Origin: Candidatus Latescibacterota bacterium
GTDB taxonomy: Bacteria; Latescibacterota; UBA2968; GCA-2709665
Length of the DNA stretch: 34,308 nucleotides
Assembly (NCBI GenBank): GCA_021295655.1
Contig: JAGWBX010000023.1
Location: forward strand, 1-34,308
Direction: 5' to 3'
In this document: in pieces, positions 1 through 8,199 of the stretch
Layout of the letters: the number at the start of each line of letters is the position of its first letter
Position numbering within the stretch: position 1 is the first letter of the stretch
Notes under the pieces: generated by a model
Told to the model about the DNA's origin: nothing
The model's database searches: none
The model's input: the letters and a program-made list of their open reading frames with translations, nothing else
Program-made: the position numbers and the translations under genes

Positions 1-523
1 TTATCTGGCCCTATAGAAGAGTCTCAGCGAGTCGCCGTCGCCAAAAAGGATATCGAGAAGCGCCAGTGTATCCGTGTCGAGCTCAACCGCACCCTCGGTC
101 TGCCTGATAATGTTCAAATATCGCTCTTTGGTCAGAATGAGCGTCAGGTCTTCGCCGTCTATGAAGTACTGACACTGAATGGTAAACCCGTCTTCATCCA
201 CCATCGTGAGCACGTCGCCCTGGACCGACCAGACCCCGGAACCGCCGGAGTTGTCTTCCCAGGTTCGATCCTGGTTAAATCGCACGATTTCCAGGCCGGT
301 CTCCCGGAATCCTCTATCCATTTCGTTCCTGAATTCTGCGACGAACTGCTGCGCGGAGCAGGTAATCCTGCAGGTTGTTCGCCGCCGTCGAACTGAAATC
401 GGATCCCTGGTAGGTCCAGGACCCAACCAGTTCGTGAACCGGTTCCGTTGGACTATCGTCACCACAGGACATTACGAATCCTACTACGACCGCCAGGCCG
501 AAAACCGACAGCCTGCTCATCAT
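1..523 (-). pseudogene. Small secreted lipoprotein, frameshifted
   Basis: The reading frame opens at a double ATG (523 or 520) behind a GGAGGG ribosome site at 528-533. It encodes a hydrophobic signal segment ending Val-Met-Ser-Cys, a lipoprotein-type cleavage site, then Gly-Asp-Asp-Ser-Pro-Thr-Glu-Pro and a Gly-Ser-Trp-Thr-Tyr start of a lipocalin-like domain. That frame stops at 314-316. The convincing C-terminal half lies one frame over, from about 357 down to the TAA at 1-3, and reads on through Phe-Val-Ala-Glu-Phe and a Trp-Ser-Val-Gln strand. The two halves join if one base is removed near 350-366: 523 nt is 3 x 174 plus 1. The intact product would be about 173 residues of unknown function, anchored in the envelope. 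I cannot tell real decay from an assembly error. No neighbour explains its role. Confidence 0.7.
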
Positions 524-756
524 TACGCCCTCCGCGTGTGTCGCAACCTCAATGTCGAATCCGCATTCTCGATAACCGAGCCGTTGAGGAAGCGGGTGTG
601 AGTGTTCAGCAGACATTCCTGCCTGCCCTGCATCTTCCATCTACTGTCAAATGTACTGATCGAGTGCATCAACCATCCGGGACAAACGCCTGAACTGCCA
701 TCCACTTCCCGATCCAGCAAGGTATCGCCGTCACCCGGATGCGTGCATTCCCGCGA

Positions 757-2391
757 TCAGAAGAGCGAGAACTCGATCTCCTTCGCCGTGATGAACTCCA
801 GCAGCACCGGAACACCTTCCTCCGTCTTCCGGATTCCCCGCCTGATGGCGGGCACGATGTCGTCGGGCGATTCCACGCGCTCTCCGTAGCCTCCGAATGC
901 CTTCGCCATGTCCGCATAATGCCCTGAAATATCCGTGCTGCCGTATTTTTCGGTAGAGACGGGCATAATCGGAAGCTCGATTGCCATGCTGAAGTTGTTG
1001 AATAGCACCGACAAAATCGGGATCCGCTCGCGTACGGCCGTCTCGAAGTCCATCCCCGTAAAGCCGATGGCGGCATCGCCCCAGACGTTGATGCACAGCT
1101 TATCGGGTCTGGCCAGCTTGGCGCCCATCGCAAGGCCCAGCCCGTAACCGAGCTGGGTCGTCTTGCCCCAGCCGATGTAGGAAAGCGGCGTATGGGACTC
1201 CCAGAACGGCGAAAGCTGGTCGCGCGGGCTGCCGGCGTCGTGTGTGATGATCGTGTTCGGGACGTCCACGGTTTGCATCAGGTCCCGGATCACCCGATAC
1301 GGCGACAGCGGCGCCTCGTTCAGCGTCAGTTTCGGCATCCACTGAGAGAGCCATTCGCGCTTTAAGGAGGTAATCTCGCTTGCCACCAGGTCCGCCCGGC
1401 CACGGGCCTGTCCGTCCAGGCGCGCACGAATCTCCTCCGCCAGCGCCTCGAGGATGAGTTTCGCATCGCCCACCAGGGCGTGTTCGACTTCCACGTCCTT
1501 GTTGATATCCGCCGAATCCAGCGTGGCGTGAATCACGCGTTTGCCCTCGGGCATGGCCACCCCGAAATTGGTGCGCGAGAAACTGCATCCGATCCCGAAG
1601 ATCAGGTCCGCCTCCTGCAGGAAATGGTGCACGGGTTTGGGGATGGACCTGCCGCCTGAACCCAATGAAAGTGGATGGTTCTCCGGAAAAGCGCTCTTCC
1701 CGCCCAGGCTCGTTGTGACCGGCGCTTCGAGGAGTTCCGCGAGGTCCCGCAGGGCCTCCCAGGCTTCTGCGTAGTGTACGCCCTGCCCCGCATAGATCAC
1801 GGGCCGTTGCGCGTCCAGCAACATTACAGCAGCCTTCTCGACGTCGCGCGGGTCCGGACCGGTCCTCAGCGAAGGCACAGGACGGTAGTTGAGAGGGCCG
1901 GCAATTTCCTCGTCGAATACATCGCCGGGAAACTCCACCAGAACCGGACGCGGGCGGCCGTTGCGCACCTGCGTGAATGCCCTCCGCATCACTTCGGGCA
2001 CGGTTTCCGAAAGGATCACCTGCTCGGAAAGCTTGGTCACGTGCCGGTAATTCATCGCCGAGTTGAAATTCGGCTGCACATTGGTCAGCTTTCTGGAATA
2101 ACCCAGCGGCAGCACGAGTATCGGCGCCGAATCCCCGTATGCCTGGGCGACCCCGCCGAATGCGTTCTCGGCCCCGGGACCGCTCTGCATACAGAAGACG
2201 CCGATCTGCTTACCCGACGTCATCCGGCTCAGCGCGTCGGCCATGTGCAGGCCGATCCGTTCCTGGCGGACGAGAATGGGACGGATATCCACTTTCGCCG
2301 CCGCCTCGATAAGGGGATTCACAGGATAGGCGAAGAGGTACTCTACGCCTTCGGCCTTCATTATATGGGCTACCGCATCTGCGACGTTCAT
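757..2391 (-). CDS. Thiamine-diphosphate-dependent enzyme, acetolactate synthase/decarboxylase-like
   Basis: The 544-residue protein has the three-domain layout of the acetolactate synthase/benzoylformate decarboxylase superfamily. The N-terminal pyrimidine-binding domain carries the catalytic Glu at residue 44 (Arg-Gln-Glu-Arg-Ile-Gly). The middle domain contains Pro-Val-Ile-Tyr-Ala-Gly-Gln-Gly-Val. The C-terminal domain has the ThDP/Mg motif Gly-Asp-Ala-Ala-Ile-Gly, followed about 25 residues later by Phe-Asn-Asn. The ATG at 2391 follows a GAGGAG ribosome site six bases upstream, which fixes the start. The length is a little short for an ilvB catalytic subunit and no ilvN lies nearby. A catabolic 2-oxo-acid decarboxylase or carboligase role is therefore at least as likely as branched-chain amino acid synthesis; the substrate cannot be read from sequence. 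It is followed on the same strand by the broken lipoprotein and preceded by a 385-nt gap. Confidence 0.88.
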   Translation of the reverse strand: MNVADAVAHIMKAEGVEYLFAYPVNPLIEAAAKVDIRPILVRQERIGLHMADALSRMTSGKQIGVFCMQSGPGAENAFGGVAQAYGDSAPILVLPLGYSRKLTNVQPNFNSAMNYRHVTKLSEQVILSETVPEVMRRAFTQVRNGRPRPVLVEFPGDVFDEEIAGPLNYRPVPSLRTGPDPRDVEKAAVMLLDAQRPVIYAGQGVHYAEAWEALRDLAELLEAPVTTSLGGKSAFPENHPLSLGSGGRSIPKPVHHFLQEADLIFGIGCSFSRTNFGVAMPEGKRVIHATLDSADINKDVEVEHALVGDAKLILEALAEEIRARLDGQARGRADLVASEITSLKREWLSQWMPKLTLNEAPLSPYRVIRDLMQTVDVPNTIITHDAGSPRDQLSPFWESHTPLSYIGWGKTTQLGYGLGLAMGAKLARPDKLCINVWGDAAIGFTGMDFETAVRERIPILSVLFNNFSMAIELPIMPVSTEKYGSTDISGHYADMAKAFGGYGERVESPDDIVPAIRRGIRKTEEGVPVLLEFITAKEIEFSLF

Positions 2392-2776
2392 TGGTTACTC
2401 CTCACTGTTACATCTATTGACAATAGAACCGGCACCGTTTTTTCATCTTCGTCCTATTTCGACAGGGATCGGGTAAAGGGAAGAAGGAAGAAGGAAAAAG
2501 GAAGAAGGAGGAAGGAGGAAGGAAGAGGTGGCGGTGACCTTTCCATCTGTCACTTCTACAATCGGGCTCTCGCAAGATTTAAAATGAAGAGGATTGCTGG
2601 TGTCTTCGTGTGAGGCGGGTTTCCGTTTTTTGCTTCAAGCTGATGGCTGACGGCTGATAGCTCTATCCGAGGGGGCAGGGGGGAGAGGTCCGCGCCACTC
2701 ATGGTCCTTCCACATCACTGCGCTGACGTCAACTGATTGGTCTTTTGATTCAAGCTGACTGCTTAAGGCTGATCGC
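2392..2776. other. Gap between the ThDP enzyme and the sulfatase
   Basis: I see no convincing gene in this 385-nt stretch. It holds the promoter and ribosome site region of the ThDP enzyme (minus strand), an uninterrupted purine tract on the plus strand, and two imperfect copies of a CAAGCTGA-type repeat near the sulfatase end. Open frames here are low complexity or antisense to the flanking genes. Confidence 0.6.
2475..2528 (+). repeat. 54-nt uninterrupted polypurine tract
   Basis: Every base from 2475 to 2528 is A or G, built from irregular GAAG/GGAAG units. It lies about 85 nt upstream of the start of the ThDP enzyme, with the pyrimidine strand being that gene's coding strand. Tracts of this kind are prone to slippage and can form triplex DNA; a regulatory role is only inference. 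Confidence 0.85.
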
Positions 2777-2779
2777 TTA
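2626..2779 (+). repeat. Two imperfect copies of a ~38-bp CAAGCTGA...GGCTGAT repeat
   Basis: Copy A (2626-2663) and copy B (2741-2779) share TTCAAGCTGA followed by GGCTGAT units at the same spacing, about 115 bp apart. Copy B overlaps the stop codon of the sulfatase gene. The GCTGAT units look like a simple-sequence element that spread by slippage or copying. No function is evident. Confidence 0.6.
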
Positions 2780-4174
2780 TTGCCGCTTCCCGCGAAAAGC
2801 ATCGCCGTGATCCTCCCATTCCCCTCCAACCGGACGCAGTTGGCCGCCGCCGGTAACGCCCCGCTCGCGTCCGTCTTTATCCGGGTCCACATACGTAGCG
2901 AACCAATCTTCCATCATGGCCCTCATTTCTTTCGTCCGCGACGCGTGAACGGATTTTTCCGCCAGATTCTCGCGTTCATCCGGATCGTTCACGAGATCGT
3001 AGAGTTCATTTGGCCCTGCCGGATAGCGGTGAATATACTTCCAATCCGTCGTCCGGACCATTCTGGTGGGGCCGTATTCGTCGTAGACGATCACCGATTC
3101 CCGGCCGGAGTCTTCGCGGCCGAGCAGAGCGGGAAGAAAACTCCTGCCGGGCAGATTCCGTCCCCCGGGAAGCGGCAGACCCAGGTACGCCAGAAGCGTG
3201 GGCATGAAGTCATACGCGCTCACCATTGCGGGCTGCACGAGTCCTGCGGGGATTCGTCCCGGGTGGCTCATCACGGCCGGCACCTTGACGGAATTCTCGT
3301 ACATGTTCAGGGGACGCGTTCCGTTCCCCTTGCCCCAGAATCCGTGGTGCCCGCAGCTGAACCCGTTGTCGGATACGAAGACAACCAGCGTCTCGTTCCG
3401 AATGCCCTGCGACTCCAGTCTGTCCAGGATCCGTCCCACGTCGTCGTCCATCGCCGTCACCGCGGCGAAATATCCCTTCAACATTTCACGGTTGCCCAGG
3501 CATTGGTCCGTCAGGCCGATGGCCCAGGGATGGCGGGTTTCCTGAGGACATGACTCGAACGCGCAATCGTCATAGGAATCCACCACGTCCTGTGGATGTC
3601 CGGTCCACGGACTGTGCGGCGCCGTGTAATGTATGCTCAGGTAGAACGGGTCGTCGTCTTTCGCGTGACGATCGATGAATCCAAGCGCGTCGTCCGTAAT
3701 CACATGGGTCACGTATCCTGGCGCATCAATCAGTTCGCCGTTTCTCACCATCGGCGCATCGTTGTATCTGCCGCCGCCTCTCTGGTGCACGAACCAGTGC
3801 CCGAATCCATGCTGGGTTATCCGGCTGTTGCCCAGGTGCCATTTGCCGCTGATCCCGCAATTCCATCCGTGTTCCGCCAGCACGTCGGTGTACGCTACCT
3901 CTCCCTTCAAATAGGAAGCCGCATCAGGCCCTGTATTTCCATCCCTGATCCAATCATGAACGCCGTGCTGTGAGGAGATGCGTCCCGTCAGAAAGGTCGC
4001 GCGGCTGGGGGAACAGACCGGCGTTGCCACGAAGAAATTCTCGAATCGCACGCCGGTATTTGCGATCCGGTCGATGTTGGGGGTACGGATCTCGGGATTG
4101 CCGTAGCAACCCGCCGCCCAGACCCCCTGGTCGTCCGTGAGAATAAACACGACGTTCGTTCTGCGGGAAGCCAC
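2777..4174 (-). CDS. Type I sulfatase (formylglycine-dependent arylsulfatase family)
   Basis: The 465-residue protein should hydrolyse sulfate esters. It opens with Asn-Val-Val-Phe-Ile-Leu-Thr-Asp-Asp-Gln, whose two Asp residues (14, 15) bind calcium. Its active-site signature is Cys54-Ser-Pro-Ser-Arg58, so Cys54 would be converted to formylglycine by a maturation enzyme not seen here. Further family marks are Gly-Lys-Trp-His-Leu-Gly and Val-Phe-Val-Ser-Asp-Asn-Gly. The start is GTG at 4174, preceded by GGGAG. No signal peptide is visible, so it may act in the cytoplasm or use another export route. The substrate (sulfated polysaccharide, aryl or alkyl sulfate) cannot be set from sequence. It diverges from the dioxygenase genes, with which it may share an organosulfate or marine-polymer degradation context. 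Confidence 0.93.
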   Translation of the reverse strand: MASRRTNVVFILTDDQGVWAAGCYGNPEIRTPNIDRIANTGVRFENFFVATPVCSPSRATFLTGRISSQHGVHDWIRDGNTGPDAASYLKGEVAYTDVLAEHGWNCGISGKWHLGNSRITQHGFGHWFVHQRGGGRYNDAPMVRNGELIDAPGYVTHVITDDALGFIDRHAKDDDPFYLSIHYTAPHSPWTGHPQDVVDSYDDCAFESCPQETRHPWAIGLTDQCLGNREMLKGYFAAVTAMDDDVGRILDRLESQGIRNETLVVFVSDNGFSCGHHGFWGKGNGTRPLNMYENSVKVPAVMSHPGRIPAGLVQPAMVSAYDFMPTLLAYLGLPLPGGRNLPGRSFLPALLGREDSGRESVIVYDEYGPTRMVRTTDWKYIHRYPAGPNELYDLVNDPDERENLAEKSVHASRTKEMRAMMEDWFATYVDPDKDGRERGVTGGGQLRPVGGEWEDHGDAFRGKRQ

Positions 4175-4570
4175 GACCTGCTCCCTTTCTTTAATAATTC
4201 GGACAACGCCTGAAAGGCCGCGACCAGAGGCGAAATGGGACTCCGCAATCTAATGCGACCGCCCCGAAAAATCAACGTGAATGCCCTGCGACCCCCGCGT
4301 CGTTTGTCCTTGCCTTATCCGGGCCCCGGGCGATATTCTACGAAAGGCAGTGAGACGGTAGAGGTGAGACGGTAGATGACATCTTTGCCCGATTGGTTCG
4401 TCCTTAATGCCACCGGCAAGAAATGAAACCGCACGAGGCAGGCGATCTCTACCCTCTCCCGTCTTGCGTCTCCCCCAGGTGTGAAGGGTTGCGGAGAGAA
4501 ACGCCCGAAGAATGGTGGGACAATTCTGTGTTGTTAAACAAGCGTGAATGCGTAAGTCGGAGGAAAGACA
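4175..4570. other. Divergent intergenic region between sulfatase and dioxygenase genes
   Basis: This 396-nt gap separates two divergent genes and should hold both promoters. I see no clear -35/-10 pair that I would defend. A 13-bp sequence is repeated in tandem at 4350-4376. The ribosome site of the downstream gene (GGAGG, 4559-4563) is at its right edge. Open frames across the gap lack family features. Confidence 0.6.
4350..4376 (+). repeat. Tandem GTGAGACGGTAGA duplicated element
   Basis: GTGAGACGGTAGA occurs at 4350-4362 and again at 4364-4376, a 14-bp period. The same 13 bases appear once on the minus strand at 33923-33935, about 29.5 kb away in another intergenic region. Three exact 13-mers in intergenic DNA point to a dispersed element rather than chance. 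Confidence 0.8.
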
Positions 4571-5482
4571 TTGGATATCACCTGTCTCGACCATTGTATG
4601 ACGGACGAACAGCGGGACCACTTCGATCAGCACGGCTTTCTGATCGTTGAAAACGCACTGGATTCGGAAATGCTGGATCGGATGGTGGCTGCCGGCGATC
4701 GCGTCGACGCGCGCGAACGCGAAAAACAGGGGCTCGGATCCGGTCAGATGATGAACAAATTCAGGACCATTGTCGAAGACGACGCGTTCCTTGAATTGCT
4801 GGACCTGCCGCGTACCTTTCCGCTTATCTGGGACATTCTGGGCTGGAACGTCCAGCACTATATTTCGCACCTGATCTACTACCCGCCGGAGCCGCGCGAG
4901 AAAGCAGATACGAAGACCGGCGGATGGCACCAGGACGGCGGCCGCCCCGTACCGGAAATGGAGCGTCCCCATCCCCGGCTGTCGCTGAAAGTCGCATTCT
5001 GGCTGTCCGACACACGAGCGTCCGACCGGGGCGGAATTCGCATCGTGCCGGGAAGCCACAAGCGCGATATCCCGCCGGAACGCTGGCCTGAAGGCGGAAA
5101 CGGGTCGCCAGGAGCGTCCGGGTTCGAGGACATGATGCAGGTCCGGGTAAAGGCCGGAACGGCGGTCCTCTTCGACAGGCGTTTGTGGCATGCGCGGGGT
5201 CTGAATACGTCCGATACAACGCGGAAGGTGTTGTTTCTGGGTTACAGCTATCGCTGGCTCAGAGGATTGGACTACAACCTGATTCCGGACGAAATTCTCG
5301 AGAAATGCGACCCGATTCGCCGCCAGCTTCTGGGAGACGGGGTGGATGTGAAGGGATGGTGGCAGCCGACGGACGCCGATGTCCCGCTCAAGGGATGGCT
5401 TCTGAAGCACAGGGGCGTGTCCTACGTTGAAAAAATCGGACAGAAGCAATGGGAACGGGAAAAATGGGCGACTGTGTCCTGA
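4571..5482 (+). CDS. Phytanoyl-CoA dioxygenase (PhyH) family Fe(II)/2-oxoglutarate oxygenase
   Basis: The 303-residue protein is a single-domain PhyH-type oxygenase, expected to hydroxylate a small molecule using Fe(II), oxygen and 2-oxoglutarate. The iron triad is visible: His120-Gln-Asp122 in Gly-Gly-Trp-His-Gln-Asp-Gly and the distal His207 in Leu-Trp-His-Ala-Arg. Arg218 is the likely 2-oxoglutarate anchor. The start is TTG: GGAGG at 4559-4563 sits seven bases upstream, whereas the first in-frame ATG (4598) has no ribosome site. It is followed after 31 nt by a tandem PhyH protein on the same strand, so the two are probably co-transcribed. The substrate is unknown; bacterial members act on many compounds other than phytanoyl-CoA. 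Confidence 0.92.
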   Translation: MDITCLDHCMTDEQRDHFDQHGFLIVENALDSEMLDRMVAAGDRVDAREREKQGLGSGQMMNKFRTIVEDDAFLELLDLPRTFPLIWDILGWNVQHYISHLIYYPPEPREKADTKTGGWHQDGGRPVPEMERPHPRLSLKVAFWLSDTRASDRGGIRIVPGSHKRDIPPERWPEGGNGSPGASGFEDMMQVRVKAGTAVLFDRRLWHARGLNTSDTTRKVLFLGYSYRWLRGLDYNLIPDEILEKCDPIRRQLLGDGVDVKGWWQPTDADVPLKGWLLKHRGVSYVEKIGQKQWEREKWATVS

Positions 5483-5513
5483 TTCCCGTCCCTCATTTCA
5501 GGGAGGAAGCGTG

Positions 5514-7292
5514 ATGGACCGCGAATCCATGAGCAACGAAGAGAATTACTGCTTCGACGTTGGAGGTTACCTCATTGTCAGGGGTGTTTTGGGCAGAGGG
5601 GAGGTTGCCGCCCTGAATTCGGCGATCGATAACAGCGGGAGGTCGCAGGGCATGCTGGGCTGGCCCCACCCGCATCGCGAACCCTTTCGCGACCTTCTGG
5701 TCCATCCGCACCTCGTCTGGTACCTGAACCAGATTGTCGGACATGGGTTCCGTCTGGAAACCGAACCGGAATTGCTTTGCGACGATACGTGCGAGACGGA
5801 TGCGCCCCTTAATGGCGGGAACGAGCCACGCGACCCCACCCGGGCTTACTACTATCAGAACGGCCGCCGTTTCAGCGAAACAGTCCGGGTTGTTTGGGCC
5901 CTCGCGGACGCGGAAGCCGGCGCAGGCGGTTTCGTCATTGTGCCGTGCTCTCACAGATCCAACGTGGAGACGCCCGACGACGTGCTCACCGGTAACGATG
6001 ACATGGGGCTCACGCAGCAGCCGGCGCTCAGGGCGGGCGATCTGCTTATCGTCGCCGGCGCGCTGCTGCAGGGCATGCGGGCGTGGAAGGGGGCCGGCCC
6101 GCAACGCCTGCTTTCGTACGAGTTCGCAGGCCGGGGGGTGATCCGAACGCCCGGAACCGGTCCCGCTGCGGGCGAAGACCCCGCGCCCGAATGGATGTCC
6201 GCTATCACGGCCGAACAAAGGGCCTCGCTCCATCGGCCCGGCTACCGGACCACCACGCCGCCGCCCACGATCCTCACGGACGGAAAGTCGGTGCGCCTCG
6301 ATGAATCTCGGGACGTCTACCATCCGTCCATCTACGTCAGGAATGCGGATTCCGGCATCGACGAGAAGGAGTTCTACTTCTGGGACCTCTGCGGGCACCT
6401 CGTCCTCCGGAACGTGATGGACGAAGGCTGGCTCGAACAGGCCAACGAAGCCGTCGATCGATTCGAAGACCGGATTGAAGTGGGACGGGAACTTTCCGGC
6501 GGATCCAGGGCGCTTGCCGGAACCGGCCGGCCGCTGCTATCGGGCCTGCTGCAACTTCCGGAACCCTACTGCGACCCCTTCCGGCGCATGGTCGCTCACC
6601 CCGTTGTGGAGCACCGCCTCAACTGGATGGGCGCGAGCGGCGGCCGGATGGGCGGCGCGACGGCCTTCTGCTCCGTGAAGGGCGGATCGGGCCACTCGTT
6701 GCACGATGCCAACGAACCCCTGAACCCCGGCCGCGGTTATATCTACCAGAACGGCCGCAGCTATTGCGAGGCCGTGACGGTCAGTTGGCAACTGCGGGAC
6801 GTGCCCGCGGGCCTGGGGGGGTTTGCATGCGTTCCCGGCAGTCATAAAGCCCAGTACCGTATGCCCCCGGGCGTGAGGTCGTGCGATGACCACATGGGCC
6901 TGGTCGTCCAGCCGGCGATGAAAGCCGGCGATGTCCTTTTCTTCATGGATGGGGGCCAGACGCACGGCGCCCTGGCGTGGAAAAACGAGATCGCCCGCCG
7001 TGCCGTCCTGATCAAATATTCCTCCCGCAACTTCAACCGCAGCGGCGGCGAGATGGCGCACCCCGAGAACCGGTGGGGTGATCTGGTGGAGGAGATGAAC
7101 GACGCCCAGTTGGCCGTTATGCGCGGGCCGGACCGGGACGTCTTCAACCAGAACGTCCCTCGCCTGGAAGTCAGCGACGGACGCGTTTCGGTATCCTACG
7201 AGCGCGGCGGCGCGCTTTACAGCAGCGAAGCGCCCACCGGCCCGGTGACCCCGAAAGGCAGCAGCGCATCCGAACAGCGTAAAGGGGATTAA
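5514..7292 (+). CDS. Fused tandem PhyH-like protein; first domain lacks iron ligands
   Basis: ATG at 5514 follows GGGAGG seven bases upstream, giving 592 residues; an upstream in-frame extension overlaps the previous gene and is rejected. The protein holds two homologous PhyH-like halves, about 12-210 and 287-505. Each has a Tyr-Gln-Asn-Gly-Arg segment (114-118, 411-415), a Gly-Gly-Phe...Val-Pro-x-Ser-His segment and a Lys/Arg-Ala-Gly-Asp strand. The second half keeps His397-Asp398 and His484 as candidate metal ligands and Arg495/496. In the first half the matching positions are Asn100-Gly101 and Gln186, so it probably cannot bind iron and may serve in structure or substrate binding. It shares an apparent operon with the single-domain PhyH protein upstream and the HAD hydrolase downstream. 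The reaction is unknown. Confidence 0.88.
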   Translation: MDRESMSNEENYCFDVGGYLIVRGVLGRGEVAALNSAIDNSGRSQGMLGWPHPHREPFRDLLVHPHLVWYLNQIVGHGFRLETEPELLCDDTCETDAPLNGGNEPRDPTRAYYYQNGRRFSETVRVVWALADAEAGAGGFVIVPCSHRSNVETPDDVLTGNDDMGLTQQPALRAGDLLIVAGALLQGMRAWKGAGPQRLLSYEFAGRGVIRTPGTGPAAGEDPAPEWMSAITAEQRASLHRPGYRTTTPPPTILTDGKSVRLDESRDVYHPSIYVRNADSGIDEKEFYFWDLCGHLVLRNVMDEGWLEQANEAVDRFEDRIEVGRELSGGSRALAGTGRPLLSGLLQLPEPYCDPFRRMVAHPVVEHRLNWMGASGGRMGGATAFCSVKGGSGHSLHDANEPLNPGRGYIYQNGRSYCEAVTVSWQLRDVPAGLGGFACVPGSHKAQYRMPPGVRSCDDHMGLVVQPAMKAGDVLFFMDGGQTHGALAWKNEIARRAVLIKYSSRNFNRSGGEMAHPENRWGDLVEEMNDAQLAVMRGPDRDVFNQNVPRLEVSDGRVSVSYERGGALYSSEAPTGPVTPKGSSASEQRKGD

Positions 7293-7393
7293 CGCCCTGC
7301 CGCTAATACCCTGGTCCCCTCTGTGAAGCGTCTTACCGGCCGAACCACCATCCACGGTGATGATATCGCATCTGTCGGGAAGGGCCTGAGATC

Positions 7394-8071
7394 ATGTCAA
7401 CGGGTGTTACCACCATATTCTTCGACGGCTACGAGACGTTATTCGCGGGCGCCATGGACAAACTGCATGGCCTGTGCGGCCGCATCGTCCGGGAGCAGGA
7501 ACTCGACATGTCCGCGATGGATTTCTTCAACACCTGGGACCTGTCGTTTTTTCCGCTCCTCTGGGGCGAGACGTTTTACACCATGCGCCAGGCGCATCTC
7601 ATCAGCCTGGAACGGACGTTCGAAAAACTCGGCAGACGTGTTTCCTTCGAACACTACGTCCACGGCCTGTTCGATGTTTTCGCCGATGCGCCTCTCTACG
7701 AGGATGTCAAGCCCGCGCTGGCCGGACTCGAGTCCTATCGGACCGGCGTGATATCCAATGCGGATGAGGACCATCTGAATATCGCGCTCAGAAAAAACAA
7801 CCTGTCGTTTCCCGTGGTTGTCAGTTCGGAATCCGCACGCGCCTACAAGCCTGCGCCGGGGATCTTTCACGAAGCCCTGCGCCTGATCGGCAGCCGCCCG
7901 GATGAGACCCTCTACGTGGGGGATTCCCAGGACGACGACATCGTGGGCGCACGACGGGCGGGCATCAAGATTGCCTGGCTGAACCGCAATGGCGAGGCGC
8001 TCAAGCCGAACATCCCGCAACCGGACTACGAGATATCCAGCCTTCAGGAGGTCGTTGGACTGGCGTCGTAG
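7394..8071 (+). CDS. HAD-superfamily hydrolase, haloacid-dehalogenase-like
   Basis: This 225-residue protein has the HAD core. Motif I is Phe-Asp11-Gly-Tyr-Glu-Thr15, in which the usual second Asp is Tyr, as in the DxYGT motif of L-2-haloacid dehalogenases. Motif II is Val-Ile-Ser-Asn, motif III Lys lies in Ala-Tyr-Lys-Pro-Ala-Pro, and motif IV is Val-Gly-Asp-Ser-Gln-Asp-Asp-Asp. An all-helical cap follows motif I. The missing second Asp argues against simple phosphatase activity and towards C-halogen bond cleavage or another nucleophilic hydrolysis, though this is inference. It begins 101 nt after the tandem PhyH gene on the same strand and may be part of that unit. No strong ribosome site is visible before the ATG at 7394. 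Confidence 0.85.
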   Translation: MSTGVTTIFFDGYETLFAGAMDKLHGLCGRIVREQELDMSAMDFFNTWDLSFFPLLWGETFYTMRQAHLISLERTFEKLGRRVSFEHYVHGLFDVFADAPLYEDVKPALAGLESYRTGVISNADEDHLNIALRKNNLSFPVVVSSESARAYKPAPGIFHEALRLIGSRPDETLYVGDSQDDDIVGARRAGIKIAWLNRNGEALKPNIPQPDYEISSLQEVVGLAS

Positions 8072-8135
8072 GTCAGGTCATCCCGAGCGGACTTCCGGAC
8101 TTTTCGTGTACCGTCCCATCTTTCAAACAAGAAAA

Positions 8136-8176
8136 CAGCCTGTGTCGCATCTCCAGAGGAGGCGCATCACAGGCTG
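8136..8176 (-). terminator. Rho-independent terminator between convergent genes
   Basis: A perfect 9-bp inverted repeat, CAGCCTGTG (8136-8144) and CACAGGCTG (8168-8176), lies between the stop codons of the HAD gene (plus) and the peroxiredoxin (minus). Read on the minus strand, the hairpin is followed by TTTTCTTGTTT, so it best serves the peroxiredoxin. It could act in both directions. Confidence 0.7.
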
Positions 8177-8199
8177 ACGGGTATTTGTTCAGACTGCGG

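Noticed and set aside
1675-2613. Plus-strand open frame (312 codons) across the ThDP enzyme start and polypurine gap
   Set aside because: It is antisense to the ThDP gene and runs through the purine tract as Lys/Arg/Glu repeats; no domain is recognisable.
4250-5449. Minus-strand open frame (399 codons) opposite the PhyH gene
   Set aside because: Antisense shadow of a strong gene; low-complexity basic composition and no ribosome site.
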